Assembly (NCBI RefSeq): GCF_019048265.1 | Contig: NZ_CP077311.1 | Span: 1,944,001 to 2,008,000 of the forward strand | From: Aeromonas sp. FDAARGOS 1405 | GTDB lineage: Bacteria; Pseudomonadota; Gammaproteobacteria; Enterobacterales; Aeromonadaceae | Direction: 5' to 3' | DNA: 64,000 nt | Part shown: in pieces, positions 45,762 through 55,014 of the stretch | Layout of the letters: every line of letters begins with the position of its first letter | How positions within the stretch are numbered: the stretch's first letter is position 1 | Notes under the pieces: model-generated | The model's database searches: none | What the model saw: the letters and a program-made list of their open reading frames with translations, nothing else | What the model was told of the DNA's origin: nothing | Made by a program: the position numbers and the translations under genes

Positions 45762-45790
45762 CATGTGTAAACCTATTTCAGGACTAGACA
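45762..45790 (-). repeat. Right inverted repeat of the IS
   Basis: Ends ...CCTATTTCAGGACTAGACA on the plus strand. The last base of the element is followed by TCT, the repeated target triplet. Confidence 0.85.
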
Positions 45791-45807
45791 TCTGAACCTG
45801 AGCGATA

Positions 45808-47598
45808 TCAGACGTGGTTATACATCGCCTCTATTTCGCTCTGGTATTTTGCCTCGATGATCTTGCGGCGCAGCTTCATGGTGGGGGTCAGCTCACCCAG
45901 CTCCATGGAGAAGGCGCTCGGCAGCAGGGTGAACTTCTTCACCTGCTCGAACTTAGCCAGCTCTTTTTGCAAGTCGGCGATGCGGGCTTCGAAGAACTCC
46001 ATCACCCGGGAGTGGCGCAGCAGCTCGGTCTTGCACTGGTATTGCAGGTTGATGGAGCGGGCGTACTCCTCCAGCGACTCGAAGCAGGGGACGATCAGCG
46101 CCGAGACGAAGTGGCGGGCATCGGCGACGATGGCGATCTGCTCGATAAAGCGATCCTTGCCGATGGTTCCTTCCACCAGCTGCGGTGCCACGTACTTGCC
46201 GTTGGAGGTCTTCATCAGCTCCTTGAGGCGCTCGGTGAAGTAGATATTGCCCTGGCTGTCGAGCTCACCGGCATCGCCAGTACGCAGGAAGCCATCCTCG
46301 GTCATCACTTCAGCGGTCGCGTCCGGCTTGTTGTAGTAGCCGCGCATCACGGTCGGGGAGCGCACCAGCAGTTCGTTGTTCTCACCCAGCTTCACCTCGA
46401 TGCCGTTCAGTGCCGTGCCGATGGAGCCGAGCTTGAACTGGCTGTCTTCGTAGCAGCAGACGGTAGCTGTGGTCTCGGTCATGCCGTAGCCGTACTTGAG
46501 GTTGAGCCCCATCGCCTGGAAGAAGAGGTTCACATCGTCGGCCAGGCGGGCGCCCGCCACCGGCAGGAAGCGGGTGCGGCCGCCAAAACGGGCGCGTAGC
46601 TTGCGAAACACCAGTCGCTCGGCGAGCCAGAGCTGGCCGTAGAGCAGCGGGGAAGCGGACTTGCCAGCCTGACGGGTGGCAACCATTTGCTTGCCGACCT
46701 TGGTCGCCCAGCCAAACAGGGCGCGGCGCAGAGCCGGAGCCTGGGCAACCCGGGCCTGGATCATGGCGTAGGCCTTCTCGTAGAGGCGCGGCACAGCGCA
46801 CATCACGGTCGGCTGCACTTCGCCAATCACATCCATCACCTTCTGCGGATCGCGGATATAGACGTTCTCGGCACCGCAGTAGAGCACGTAGTAGCTCCAG
46901 GCCCGCTCAAACACGTGGCTGAGCGGCAGCATGCAGAGCGACACATCCTGCTGATTGAGGTCGAGGCGGCTGTTGTGCATCTCGAAACAGGCGGCGATGT
47001 TGCTGAAGTCGAGCATGACCCCCTTGGGCTCGCCTGTGGTGCCGGAGGTGTAGATCAGGGTCAGCAGATCATCCATCCGGTACTGGGTTTCCCGTACTCG
47101 CAGTTCCTGCTCGCTGGGCTGATGGTTGCCGGAGACCAGAAATGTCTGGAAGTGGCTCGCCTGCTTGCAGCCGCGCAGATTGACGTTGCCATCGAGAGCG
47201 ACGATCTGACGAATTTCGCCGTTTTGCAGCAGGGTCAGCGCCTGATCGAACTGGGGTTGTTCGCCAACGAACAGTACCTTGATGCCGGCATCTTTGACGA
47301 TGTAGCGCAGCTGATCGAGTGTGCTGGTGGGGTAGATAGGGACGCTGACGCCGCGGGCGGCAAGGATGCCGAGATCGGCCTGGGTCCACTCCGGCATGTT
47401 GCGGGCATAGATGCCGACCATTTCGGTTGGCTGGTGGCCGGCACGGATCAGCGCCTGTGCGCAGTAGTCCATGGCCTGGCCCAGAGTACGCCAGCCGATG
47501 GCGCGCCACTGGCCATCTTGCTGAACCCGCAGGGCAGCCTTGTTGCCAAGCTGGGCAATACGTTCACGCATCAGTCGAACCAGATGAAGCTTCGGCAT
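45808..47598 (-). CDS. Long-chain fatty acid-CoA ligase (AMP-forming)
   Basis: Activates fatty acids to acyl-CoA through an acyl-AMP intermediate. The 596-residue protein has the ANL phosphate loop YTSGTTGEPKG at residues 183-193. YGYGMTETTA and LRTGDAGELDSQGN are the A5 and A8-like motifs, and MKLRRKIIEAKY carries the catalytic Lys region. The size and LACS-type linkers favour a FadD15/FAA-like ligase over short-chain members. The 3' end lies 18 bases from the IS. A palindrome GAGTTTAAACTC sits 59 bases before the start and may be an operator. Confidence 0.9.
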   Translation of the reverse strand: MPKLHLVRLMRERIAQLGNKAALRVQQDGQWRAIGWRTLGQAMDYCAQALIRAGHQPTEMVGIYARNMPEWTQADLGILAARGVSVPIYPTSTLDQLRYIVKDAGIKVLFVGEQPQFDQALTLLQNGEIRQIVALDGNVNLRGCKQASHFQTFLVSGNHQPSEQELRVRETQYRMDDLLTLIYTSGTTGEPKGVMLDFSNIAACFEMHNSRLDLNQQDVSLCMLPLSHVFERAWSYYVLYCGAENVYIRDPQKVMDVIGEVQPTVMCAVPRLYEKAYAMIQARVAQAPALRRALFGWATKVGKQMVATRQAGKSASPLLYGQLWLAERLVFRKLRARFGGRTRFLPVAGARLADDVNLFFQAMGLNLKYGYGMTETTATVCCYEDSQFKLGSIGTALNGIEVKLGENNELLVRSPTVMRGYYNKPDATAEVMTEDGFLRTGDAGELDSQGNIYFTERLKELMKTSNGKYVAPQLVEGTIGKDRFIEQIAIVADARHFVSALIVPCFESLEEYARSINLQYQCKTELLRHSRVMEFFEARIADLQKELAKFEQVKKFTLLPSAFSMELGELTPTMKLRRKIIEAKYQSEIEAMYNHV

Positions 47599-47656
47599 CA
47601 GTTAAACATCCTTTAATTACAGTTGTACGCCCGCGAGGGCACTAAAAATCGGGCTA

Positions 47657-47668
47657 GAGTTTAAACTC
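47657..47668. promoter_or_regulatory. Palindrome in the acyl-CoA ligase promoter region
   Basis: GAGTTTAAACTC is a perfect 12-base palindrome in the gap between the ligase and the divergent thioredoxin-like gene. It does not match the FadR, FabR or PsrA consensus that I remember. It could be an operator. Confidence 0.3.
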
Positions 47669-47783
47669 CAATATTACGGCTTACAAGTGTTCGCTGTTTG
47701 TCTTGGATCACAAAGAGCGCAAATAGCTCTCCCTTTGCGCAGACTGGCCGATACTGCTAGGAGGCAGAGAGAGGGTTAACGAT

Positions 47784-48329
47784 ATGAATCTGTGGGTGAA
47801 AGGGGCGTTGGCCGCGGTCGGGCTGATGGTGGTGGGGGGCGCTGCGTTTTGGTTCTTTGCCGGAACGTCATCACAGGGGCCCGCCAATCCCTGGTATCAG
47901 GGGGCCGAGGGGTATCAGCAGGCGCAGCAACAGGCGCTGGCACTGGGCTATCCGCTGCTCTATGTGCTGGAGACCCCCAAGTGCCGCCGCTGCAGCGATC
48001 TGGAGAAAAAATTCTGGCAGAGCAAGGAGATGGCTGGTCCGCTTGCCCGGCTGGTCAAGGTGCGGCTCAACCCGGGCAAGGGGGATGGCAGCGAGCAGAT
48101 CCTGCGCCGTTTTCCCAAGGTCGCCACACCGCCTGGCATCTATATCCAGCAGCCGGGTCAACCCCTTAAACCGATCAAGATAGTGGTGGATATACAGCAG
48201 ATCTGGATGCCCGGGAAAACCTGGCAGCGGGGCTTCTATATGCCGCTTTCTGCCGCCGGATTCGAGGCGGTGGTTCATACCACTCTCGCCTTGCAGGATC
48301 CGACGCTGGACAATGCCCCCCTCGATTGA
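47784..48329 (+). CDS. Membrane-anchored thioredoxin-fold protein
   Basis: Protein of 181 residues. One N-terminal hydrophobic segment (VKGALAAVGLMVVGGAAFWFFAG) would anchor it with the rest in the periplasm. The domain contains CRRC (KCRRCSDLEKKFW), a CxxC redox motif, and a cis-Pro region PPGIYI. These are hallmarks of a thioredoxin-like fold (thioredoxin_7/DUF255-like). It has a plausible AGGAGG site. The redox partner is unknown. It is divergent from the acyl-CoA ligase and convergent with rimI. Confidence 0.72.
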   Translation: MNLWVKGALAAVGLMVVGGAAFWFFAGTSSQGPANPWYQGAEGYQQAQQQALALGYPLLYVLETPKCRRCSDLEKKFWQSKEMAGPLARLVKVRLNPGKGDGSEQILRRFPKVATPPGIYIQQPGQPLKPIKIVVDIQQIWMPGKTWQRGFYMPLSAAGFEAVVHTTLALQDPTLDNAPLD

Positions 48330-48366
48330 AGAGGGCAAGGTGCCTGAGTGCGATGAACAGGCAGGA

Positions 48367-48816
48367 TCAGCCGAAATCGAACAGCCGTGACATCAGCACC
48401 GCATCTTCCCGATCATTACCGGTGCCGTAGTAGTCGGCGCGTCGGCAATACTCGGCAAAGCCGGCACTCTCGTAGAGGTTGATGGCGGTCTGGTTGCCAG
48501 CCCGCACCTCGAGGAACCAGGCCTGTGCACCGGCTTGCTTGCTGCGAGTCAGGTAGGCTTGCAACAGTGCCCTTCCCAACCCCTTGCCCTGACATTCGGG
48601 ATGGACACAGATGTTCATCAGCGAACTGTCTCCGGCTACCAGATCCGAAATATAGAAGCCGGCCGGGCGACCATCGACCAGCATCAAACCGTTGAGATAG
48701 CGAGGACCGAAGCAGGAGAGCAGGTTGGCCTCACTCCACGGCTCCTTGTGGGCAGCCTGCTCAATGGGGTAAACAAGGTCGAAATCGGCTTCGAGCAGGG
48801 GGCGAAACTCAGGCAT
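48367..48816 (-). CDS. rimI: Ribosomal protein S18 alanine N-acetyltransferase
   Basis: GNAT acetyltransferase of about 149 residues that modifies the N-terminal Ala of S18 (rpsR is also in this window). The acetyl-CoA loop VHPECQGKGLGRALLQ, the AWFLEVRAGNQTAINLYESAGFAE motif and the REDAVLM tail match RimI. The ATG at 48816 lies 5 bases after GGAG and opens on the conserved MPEFRPLLEAD; an ATG 16 codons earlier is less likely. It follows holD on the same strand, as in E. coli. Confidence 0.9.
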   Translation of the reverse strand: MPEFRPLLEADFDLVYPIEQAAHKEPWSEANLLSCFGPRYLNGLMLVDGRPAGFYISDLVAGDSSLMNICVHPECQGKGLGRALLQAYLTRSKQAGAQAWFLEVRAGNQTAINLYESAGFAEYCRRADYYGTGNDREDAVLMSRLFDFG

Positions 48817-48927
48817 GGTGACTCCGGGTAGCTGAATAGGGGATGTCTCGGGGTTGTCAGACACAACTTTTGTAAAATCAGGTAAATAGAGCTGCTTCAG
48901 TGAGGATGTTGAAGGCAGGATGCAGGA

Positions 48928-49353
48928 TCATGCCGTGGAACTTGCCATATGTCGGCGCAGTTGTTGCCACAAGGCTCGCTTTTGCGCGGCGCTGGGGTCT
49001 AGCGGACAGATCAGCGCATCGGGTCGTTCCGGGTTGGCCTCCGTCAGCCAGAGTAGCGGCGAGGCGCCCGCCGTTTGCAGATCGGCAGGCGGCAGCTCGC
49101 TGAGCAGTGAGACCTCCTCGGGTGTCATGCCGAGCAACTGGCAGATATCCGCCAGCAGCGTGGTGGCAGGCAGCTGAGGTGCCAGCAACCAGAGTTTGCC
49201 GCTGGGCAGCGGGGCGCTGGTGGCGGGGGCTGTCTGGCTGGTATGTTGCTCAAGCTCTCGAGCGGGGTCTGCGCCCAGCAATGCCGGACGACGCAGTTGC
49301 CAGCTTTGAATGCCCATGCGGGCCAACATGCTCTGACGAACGGGATCTTGCAT
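48928..49353 (-). CDS. holD: DNA polymerase III psi subunit
   Basis: Clamp-loader-associated protein of about 141 residues that links SSB and chi to the DnaX complex. The N-terminal region MLARMGIQSWQLRRPALL and AALWQQLRRHM-like C-terminus resemble E. coli HolD (LGITQWSLRRP, AALWQQI). Sequence similarity is low outside these, as expected for psi. Start candidates are 49353 and 49380; neither has a strong ribosome site. The holD-rimI order supports the call. Confidence 0.75.
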   Translation of the reverse strand: MQDPVRQSMLARMGIQSWQLRRPALLGADPARELEQHTSQTAPATSAPLPSGKLWLLAPQLPATTLLADICQLLGMTPEEVSLLSELPPADLQTAGASPLLWLTEANPERPDALICPLDPSAAQKRALWQQLRRHMASSTA

Positions 49354-49666
49354 TTGAGGCGACTCACTCTTGATCTGCATTGGGGAAAAATGTGTTGCGC
49401 AGGGTACACTCGAACCGCTTTTGCTGCACCCTTTGTAACGCATCATCTGGCGCATGCTGGCATGGTGCCATCAGGACACTGGCTATGCATGGGCGCAACA
49501 CGATGTCTATACGGTATCACGCCGACCTTGGTTTTTTTCCTGCCAGAGGCGGGTATTGTGCGGCAAGAGATACCAGAATAACCATCATAACCAGACAAAA
49601 CCCTATGGCGAATAGATGGATATCACGCCTTGGGGTCATCATTATCCCAGCTTCGGAACCGTCTCT
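49354..49666. other. 313-bp intergenic region between holD and ravA
   Basis: No gene is visible. Small palindromes such as TGGCA-tgg-TGCCA (49458-49470) are present but not striking. It should carry divergent promoters for holD and ravA. In E. coli rsmC takes the place that ravA has here. Confidence 0.5.
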
Positions 49667-51280
49667 ATGTCGCCTTTAGCTCAAGCCAAGAACCCTGCGC
49701 GTCTTATTCCTATCCAGGAGCGCCTGCCCCGGTTGCTGGCCGCCCTCGGTGAGGGACTCTACGAACGGCAGGATGCCCTGCGCCTCGGTCTGCTGGCGGC
49801 CCTCAGTGGCGAGAGTGTCTTCTTGCTGGGGCCACCAGGTATCGCCAAGAGCCTGATCGCACGCCGCCTCAAGCTGGCCTTTCACGACGCCCGCCACTTT
49901 GAATACCTGATGACCCGTTTCAGTACGCCGGAGGAGGTGTTCGGCCCCCTCTCCATTCAGGCGTTGAAAGAGGATGGCAAATACCTGCGCCTCACCGCTG
50001 GTTATCTGCCAGAGGCCGAGGTGGTGTTTCTCGACGAGATCTGGAAGGCGGGCCCCGCCATCCTCAACACCCTGCTCACCGCCATCAACGAGCGACAGTT
50101 TCGCAACGGCGACAGCCAGCACCCCATCCCGATGCGGTTGCTGGTGACCGCCTCCAACGAGCTGCCGGCGCCGGATAGCGGGCTGGAAGCGCTTTACGAC
50201 CGGATGCTGGTGCGGATCTGGATGGATCGGGTGCAAGAGAAAGCCAACTTTCAATCCATGTTGGCCAGCGATGGTCACGCCCACCAGAACTTGCCGGAAT
50301 CCCTGCAGATCCGGGGTGATGAGTACGAGCAGTGGCAGAGCCAGATTGAACAGGTGCGCTTGCCGGATGCCTGTTTCGAACTCATCTATCAGCTGCGCCA
50401 GCAGCTCGACAGCCAGTTGGCCCACCGCTGCTATGTGTCGGATCGTCGCTGGAAGAAGGCGGTACGGCTTATCAAGGCGAGCGCCTTCTTCAACGGTCGT
50501 GACGAGGTCGCGCCGGTAGATCTGCTGCTGTTCAAGGACTGTCTATGGCATGACGAGGAGTCTCGTACCGCCCTGCTGGAGATGATGACCGAGTTTTCCC
50601 GCCTCTATGGTTATCAGCAACTGGCGATGACCCGCCAGCTGCTGGCGCTGCGGGATCAATTCAAACAGCTCAAGCAGGGCGTGTCCCAGCGTCTCTGCTG
50701 CAAGGCACGCAAGCGTAAACAGTGGTTTGGCCGACGGGCGAGGGGGATCGAGATCCCCCTCGCCAACGCCAGACCCTTTGGCAAGCAGGTGCACTTCCAT
50801 CTGCTCACCCCGGCACCGCTGGATGGCAGCGATCCCGAGCGTCTCACCAGCACCCTGGTGTTCGATCGTACCCTGCTTTCCCATTGGCATCCGACCGGCG
50901 AGGCGCTGGTGGGTTATCAATATGGCAACCCGAAAGAGGGACACTACGAGCTGGTACTTGACGATGAGCTGCGCCTGCAGGTGCTCGATATCCAGCGCCA
51001 GCAGATCCCGCTGGTATTGATGGAGCGCAACGCCATCCCCGAGGTGGTGCTGGCGCCCTGGCTGCAAGCGCTCGACGAGCAACTGGTCCAGGTCGGCAAG
51101 GTGATGCAGGAGCTTAAACAGCAGCGCACTCTGTTCGATCGTCATCGGCAGCACCTCTTTATTGCCCAGCGCTGGCTGCAACAGGTGGAGGACAGCTTCT
51201 TCGTGCTGAGCCGGGATCTTGAACTGCTGCGCGGCGAGCTGACACAGTGGCGCGAGCGGTTGCCAAGGCTGGACGAGTAA
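49667..51280 (+). CDS. ravA: MoxR-family AAA+ ATPase RavA
   Basis: AAA+ ATPase of about 537 residues, chaperone-like partner of ViaA and, in E. coli, of the lysine decarboxylase LdcI and respiratory complexes. Walker A GPPGIAKS is at residues 55-62 and Walker B VVFLDEI near residue 118. The segment YLMTRFSTPEEVFGPLSIQALK is nearly identical to E. coli RavA. The start at 49667 matches family length; a start 17 codons upstream is possible. It is followed by viaA with a 9-base gap. Confidence 0.94.
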   Translation: MSPLAQAKNPARLIPIQERLPRLLAALGEGLYERQDALRLGLLAALSGESVFLLGPPGIAKSLIARRLKLAFHDARHFEYLMTRFSTPEEVFGPLSIQALKEDGKYLRLTAGYLPEAEVVFLDEIWKAGPAILNTLLTAINERQFRNGDSQHPIPMRLLVTASNELPAPDSGLEALYDRMLVRIWMDRVQEKANFQSMLASDGHAHQNLPESLQIRGDEYEQWQSQIEQVRLPDACFELIYQLRQQLDSQLAHRCYVSDRRWKKAVRLIKASAFFNGRDEVAPVDLLLFKDCLWHDEESRTALLEMMTEFSRLYGYQQLAMTRQLLALRDQFKQLKQGVSQRLCCKARKRKQWFGRRARGIEIPLANARPFGKQVHFHLLTPAPLDGSDPERLTSTLVFDRTLLSHWHPTGEALVGYQYGNPKEGHYELVLDDELRLQVLDIQRQQIPLVLMERNAIPEVVLAPWLQALDEQLVQVGKVMQELKQQRTLFDRHRQHLFIAQRWLQQVEDSFFVLSRDLELLRGELTQWRERLPRLDE

Positions 51281-51289
51281 GGAGCGCTC

Positions 51290-52744
51290 ATGCTTGAGAT
51301 TGGCATGCTGGATCTGGGACTGCTGATTGGCGAAGGGGAGCTGGCAGGGGAGGTGGCACTTTTGCTTGCTGCTTCGCCCAAGATCTCCGAGTTCATCAAG
51401 CGCTCCCCGCTGCAGGGCAAGCTGCTGAAAAAGCGCCTGCAGAGCTGGGGTGAGCAGCTTGGCGAGGAGATCCGTCACAAGCCGGTGCCGGTGGCGCTGG
51501 AGCAGGAGTACCTGCTCTATCAGGCGCACCGGCAGTTGCCGATGACCGAGCTGATTGGTCGCCTGCCCGCCCTGCTGGAGTCGCTGGATCACTACAGCCC
51601 CTTTGCCGGTGAGGCCCGTTCGCTGGTTCGCCAGCTGATGGCTCACCCCACCGAGGGGCTGCGCCAGCTCTTTATCGACAAGTGGCGTGCCAGTCTGGTG
51701 GGGAGCCTGCTGCAACTGCAGCAGCAGATCGCCGAGGCGGAGCGGGAGAAGCAGCGTCAGGAGATTGAAGATCAGCTGCTGGCGAGCCGCACCCTGGCCG
51801 ATGCCCTCGATCCGAACCAGATCTCAGCCGGTGGTCTTTGGGATCTGGCGCAGGGGCACTGGCACAAACGCAGTCTGGTGCTGGTCAAGCAATACGCCCG
51901 TATGTTGCAGCGCGAGCCCTTGCTGGCGGAGATTGCCGCTCTTCTCGGGCGCAGCGAGCGGGATCGCCGGGCGCAGGAGCAGCCGGTGCCACCGGTTCAG
52001 GTGCTGGAGCTGGAGCCCGCCCCCAGCGACGATGTGCCGGACGACCTGGTGGGCATCCACCAGGCGAGCGACCTGATGCGGCTACTGCCAAGCGAGGCGG
52101 TGATGCTGGGGCTGCCGGAGCTGGAGCTGGAGTTCTACCGCCGCTATCTGGAGCGGCGCCTGCTCAGTTACCAGTCACGCGGCACCTTGCCGCGCCAGCG
52201 CATCATGCAGCGCACCCCGGAGCAGGGGGGGCAGCAGTTGCAGCAGCGGGGCCCCTTTATCGTCTGTGTCGATACCTCCGGCTCCATGGGGGGCTATCCC
52301 GAGGAGTGTGCCAAGGCACTCTTTCTTGCGCTGCTCAAGGTGGCGATGGATGAGAAGCGCGGTTGCTACCTGATGCTCTTCTCTACCGAGGTGGCGACCC
52401 TTGAGATCACCGCCGATACCGGACTGGACAAGGCGGAGCGCTTCCTCTCCATGAGCTTTCACGGTGGTACCGATCTGGTGCCTTGTCTGGAGAAGGCGCT
52501 GGTCAAACTCGATGAGCCCGCTTTTGCCAAGGCAGATGTGCTGGTTATTTCGGACTTTATCGCTCAGAGTCTGCCCCATGCCCTGCTCGAGCAGATGAAC
52601 CGCTATCGCCAGCGCCAGACCCGCTTTCACGCAGTGGCCATGTCCCGGCACGCCAAGCAGGCGCTGCTGCGGGTATTTGACAACAGTTGGCTGCTCGATT
52701 GTGGCCTGCGCGGTCGGTTGCTTCGGCGATGGCAGCATCATTAG
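51290..52744 (+). CDS. viaA: VWA-domain protein ViaA, RavA partner
   Basis: Protein of 484 residues whose C-terminal von Willebrand A domain has the MIDAS motif DTSGSMGG, beginning at residue 328. A Thr in HGGTDLVPCL and the Asp in ISDFIAQ complete the metal site. The N-terminal helical half is typical of ViaA. ViaA stimulates RavA ATPase activity and associates with NADH dehydrogenase in E. coli. It directly follows ravA in the usual operon order. Confidence 0.93.
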   Translation: MLEIGMLDLGLLIGEGELAGEVALLLAASPKISEFIKRSPLQGKLLKKRLQSWGEQLGEEIRHKPVPVALEQEYLLYQAHRQLPMTELIGRLPALLESLDHYSPFAGEARSLVRQLMAHPTEGLRQLFIDKWRASLVGSLLQLQQQIAEAEREKQRQEIEDQLLASRTLADALDPNQISAGGLWDLAQGHWHKRSLVLVKQYARMLQREPLLAEIAALLGRSERDRRAQEQPVPPVQVLELEPAPSDDVPDDLVGIHQASDLMRLLPSEAVMLGLPELELEFYRRYLERRLLSYQSRGTLPRQRIMQRTPEQGGQQLQQRGPFIVCVDTSGSMGGYPEECAKALFLALLKVAMDEKRGCYLMLFSTEVATLEITADTGLDKAERFLSMSFHGGTDLVPCLEKALVKLDEPAFAKADVLVISDFIAQSLPHALLEQMNRYRQRQTRFHAVAMSRHAKQALLRVFDNSWLLDCGLRGRLLRRWQHH

Positions 52745-52947
52745 TCACCGGATGGGGCAGCTCATCTCTTTTCTCCCTGCATCCCCATCTTATTCCAACA
52801 TTATGATATCCCTGTGAAATGTGACCAGGTAGCCATTCGAAGCATCTCTCCTTGCGGTAGCCTATATAGCCATTGTTACAGGGGACAAGAGAGTGATTTT
52901 CCAGTATCGGCTTGCCCGGTGCTCTTTCCCATTGATCCGGAGTGTGT

Positions 52948-54795
52948 ATGAGCCGACTTGCCTTGCTGCTGTTGTTGGCGGTATTCGGGCTTGCAGCCAA
53001 ACCCTTGTCACCCGAGCAGTTGGAAAATGAACTGGAGGGTATGGAGCAGGTCCATCAGCCTATCGAGTTGCTGCGGGAGCGCGTTGCTCGCTTGCTGCGG
53101 GATGGCAGCGACTATCCACCGTCCCAGCTGATGCGGATCAGTCGTCTGGCTTGCTGGGCCCAATCTGCCGATGACATCCAGGCGTCTCGCCGTGCGATTG
53201 CGTATGCCGACAGACAACTGGTGCTGGCTCAAAAACAGGAAGATGACGCAGCCATTGCAGAGTTGCTCATCTGTCGTGGCTGGTTCAATCAGCTACTCGG
53301 CGAGGTGGCACAGGCTCGTCGTGATTACGATGAGGGGCTGCGGGTGGCTGGGGAGGCTGCCCTACCCAAGCTGGAGGCGCTAGCGCTGTCCCACCGGGGA
53401 GCCATGTTGTCGTTTCAGGGGGCATCCGGAAAAGGATTGGTGGATCTCTCCAGGGCGCACGACATCTACGAACAGTTGGGATTGACCACTTGGTACAACC
53501 GCACGCAGCTCGAGATTGCCGCCGCGTTTCGTCGCATGGGCCTCTATGCCGAGGCGTTTACCACCCTGAATCGATTGCATGATCACTTTGCTCACAGCCA
53601 TGACGAGTTCGGTCTGGTGAGGATGAGAGAGCAGTTGGCTCTGGTTTATCTGGAGACGGGACGCTATCAGGAAGCACAAAATGAGCTTGAACATAGTCTC
53701 GCTTTCTTGCATCAGCCCGAGTACCGGATTGAACATGCCGATCGTCAGGTGATGCTGGCGGAGGCTCTGCTCGGTCTGGCACATACGAAGGAGGCCAAGC
53801 GTTTGCTGGTGCAGGCTGCTGGCGTGCTTACTCCTGACGTAGACCCTATCCTCTACGCCCATCTCGAGCTGGTGATGGCTAAATTACAGGTGAAAATACG
53901 GGAGCCTGCCCCGGCCCTGAGCGCGCTGGAGAAGATTGAACCGATCCTGGAAGCTGAGGGGCACACTCGTTACTTGATGGACCTCTATGCCGTCCGAAGT
54001 GGTGCATTCGAGTTGCAAGGGGACTATCCGGCGGCATTGGCGGCGCTCCGAGATCATCTGGCACAGGAACAGCGTCTCGACCAGATGCAACGAGAGCAGA
54101 GTACCGCCTGGGTGCGCGGCCAGTTTGAACTGACCCGCCAGGCGGAGGAGAACAAGCGGTTGCGGGTCGAGCAGCAGTTGCAACAGCAGGAGCTGGCGCG
54201 GATCAAGGAGCGTCGCTTTTGGTTGCTGGTGGTGATGGTGCTCTGCGGGGGCGTGGTTTTGCTGATGATGAGATGGTTGCTTGAGCGCAATCGGCGAATG
54301 CATCGGTTGGCCTTTACCGATGAGCTGACCGGTATCGATAACCGGCGTCGGGTGCTGGTGGATGGTCGTGAACATTTTGAGCTGGCCCGCAGACAGCAAA
54401 TGCCCTTTTCGCTGTTGCTTTTTGATATCGACCACTTCAAGCGGATCAACGATTTGCTGGGGCATCATCAGGGAGACCGGGTACTGCAGTGGGTATCCCG
54501 AATGGTGGCAAGAGAGTTGCGGCAGCAGGATCTGTTGGGCCGCACCGGCGGAGAGGAGTTTTTGGCGCTGCTGCCGGAGACGGGGCTGGAGGAGGCGTCT
54601 CGTGTGGCGGAACGGATCTGCTCCAGGATCGGTCAACGGGCGTTGCCCGGTTTGTCTCATCCGGTGACCATCAGCATCGGGTGTGCTTGCCTGCGCGATG
54701 ATGATCAGGATCTGGCCGCGTTGATCCGGCGTGCGGATGAGGCTCTCTACCGGGCAAAGGGGGCCGGGCGCAACCGGGTGGAAACAGACGACTGA
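52948..54795 (+). CDS. TPR-containing membrane diguanylate cyclase
   Basis: Probable c-di-GMP-synthesising sensor of 615 residues. A signal-like hydrophobic N-terminus is followed by about 390 residues of helical, TPR-like repeats, probably periplasmic. A membrane helix (FWLLVVMVLCGGVVLLMMRWLL, about residues 422-443) leads to a GGDEF domain. The active site is GGEEF at residues 534-538, and the inhibitory I-site RQQD is at 525-528, five residues upstream, so feedback control is expected. The ATG at 52948 follows CCGGAG; a GTG two codons earlier is an alternative. It follows viaA but probably has its own promoter. Confidence 0.88.
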   Translation: MSRLALLLLLAVFGLAAKPLSPEQLENELEGMEQVHQPIELLRERVARLLRDGSDYPPSQLMRISRLACWAQSADDIQASRRAIAYADRQLVLAQKQEDDAAIAELLICRGWFNQLLGEVAQARRDYDEGLRVAGEAALPKLEALALSHRGAMLSFQGASGKGLVDLSRAHDIYEQLGLTTWYNRTQLEIAAAFRRMGLYAEAFTTLNRLHDHFAHSHDEFGLVRMREQLALVYLETGRYQEAQNELEHSLAFLHQPEYRIEHADRQVMLAEALLGLAHTKEAKRLLVQAAGVLTPDVDPILYAHLELVMAKLQVKIREPAPALSALEKIEPILEAEGHTRYLMDLYAVRSGAFELQGDYPAALAALRDHLAQEQRLDQMQREQSTAWVRGQFELTRQAEENKRLRVEQQLQQQELARIKERRFWLLVVMVLCGGVVLLMMRWLLERNRRMHRLAFTDELTGIDNRRRVLVDGREHFELARRQQMPFSLLLFDIDHFKRINDLLGHHQGDRVLQWVSRMVARELRQQDLLGRTGGEEFLALLPETGLEEASRVAERICSRIGQRALPGLSHPVTISIGCACLRDDDQDLAALIRRADEALYRAKGAGRNRVETDD

Positions 54796-54823
54796 CGGAC
54801 TGGGTATTTTTCACTCGCGCGGG

Positions 54824-54829
54824 TATAAT
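54824..54829 (+). promoter_or_regulatory. -10 element of prfC promoter
   Basis: A consensus TATAAT sits in GCGGGTATAATGTCG, 185 bases before the prfC start. A -35 hexamer is not clear at 16-18 bases upstream. It implies a leader of about 180 bases. Confidence 0.4.
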
Positions 54830-55014
54830 GTCGCGCAATTTTGCTTTGACTCAGGCGATAAGACCCATGTAACGCAACCCTCCTCCCTCTCTCCACCAGG
54901 TTGGCAACACGCCAGCTGGCGTGGCTTTCGTTGCGTATACATGTGCCGTGAGCGGCATTCCGGATTTATTCCCACGGTGGCTGATGCCACCGCCCAATAG
55001 AAGAACGTTGAATT

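Larger units (their letters stand above)
44469..45790 (+). mobile_element. Complete IS3-family insertion sequence, 1322 bp
   Basis: Terminal inverted repeats of about 29 bp, beginning TGTCCCGTCCTGAA (44469-44497) and, on the other strand, TGTCTAGTCCTGAA (45790-45762), are nearly identical. They begin TG and end CA. The 3-bp sequence TCT is duplicated on both sides (44466-44468 and 45791-45793). Two overlapping frames linked by an A AAA AAG slippery site encode the OrfAB transposase with a DDE catalytic domain. It appears intact and potentially mobile. I do not know its ISfinder name. Confidence 0.92.

Noticed and set aside
49616..49666. Upstream start for ravA (17 extra codons)
   Set aside because: The extra residues do not look like the N-terminus of RavA, and the MSPLAQAK start fits family length better.
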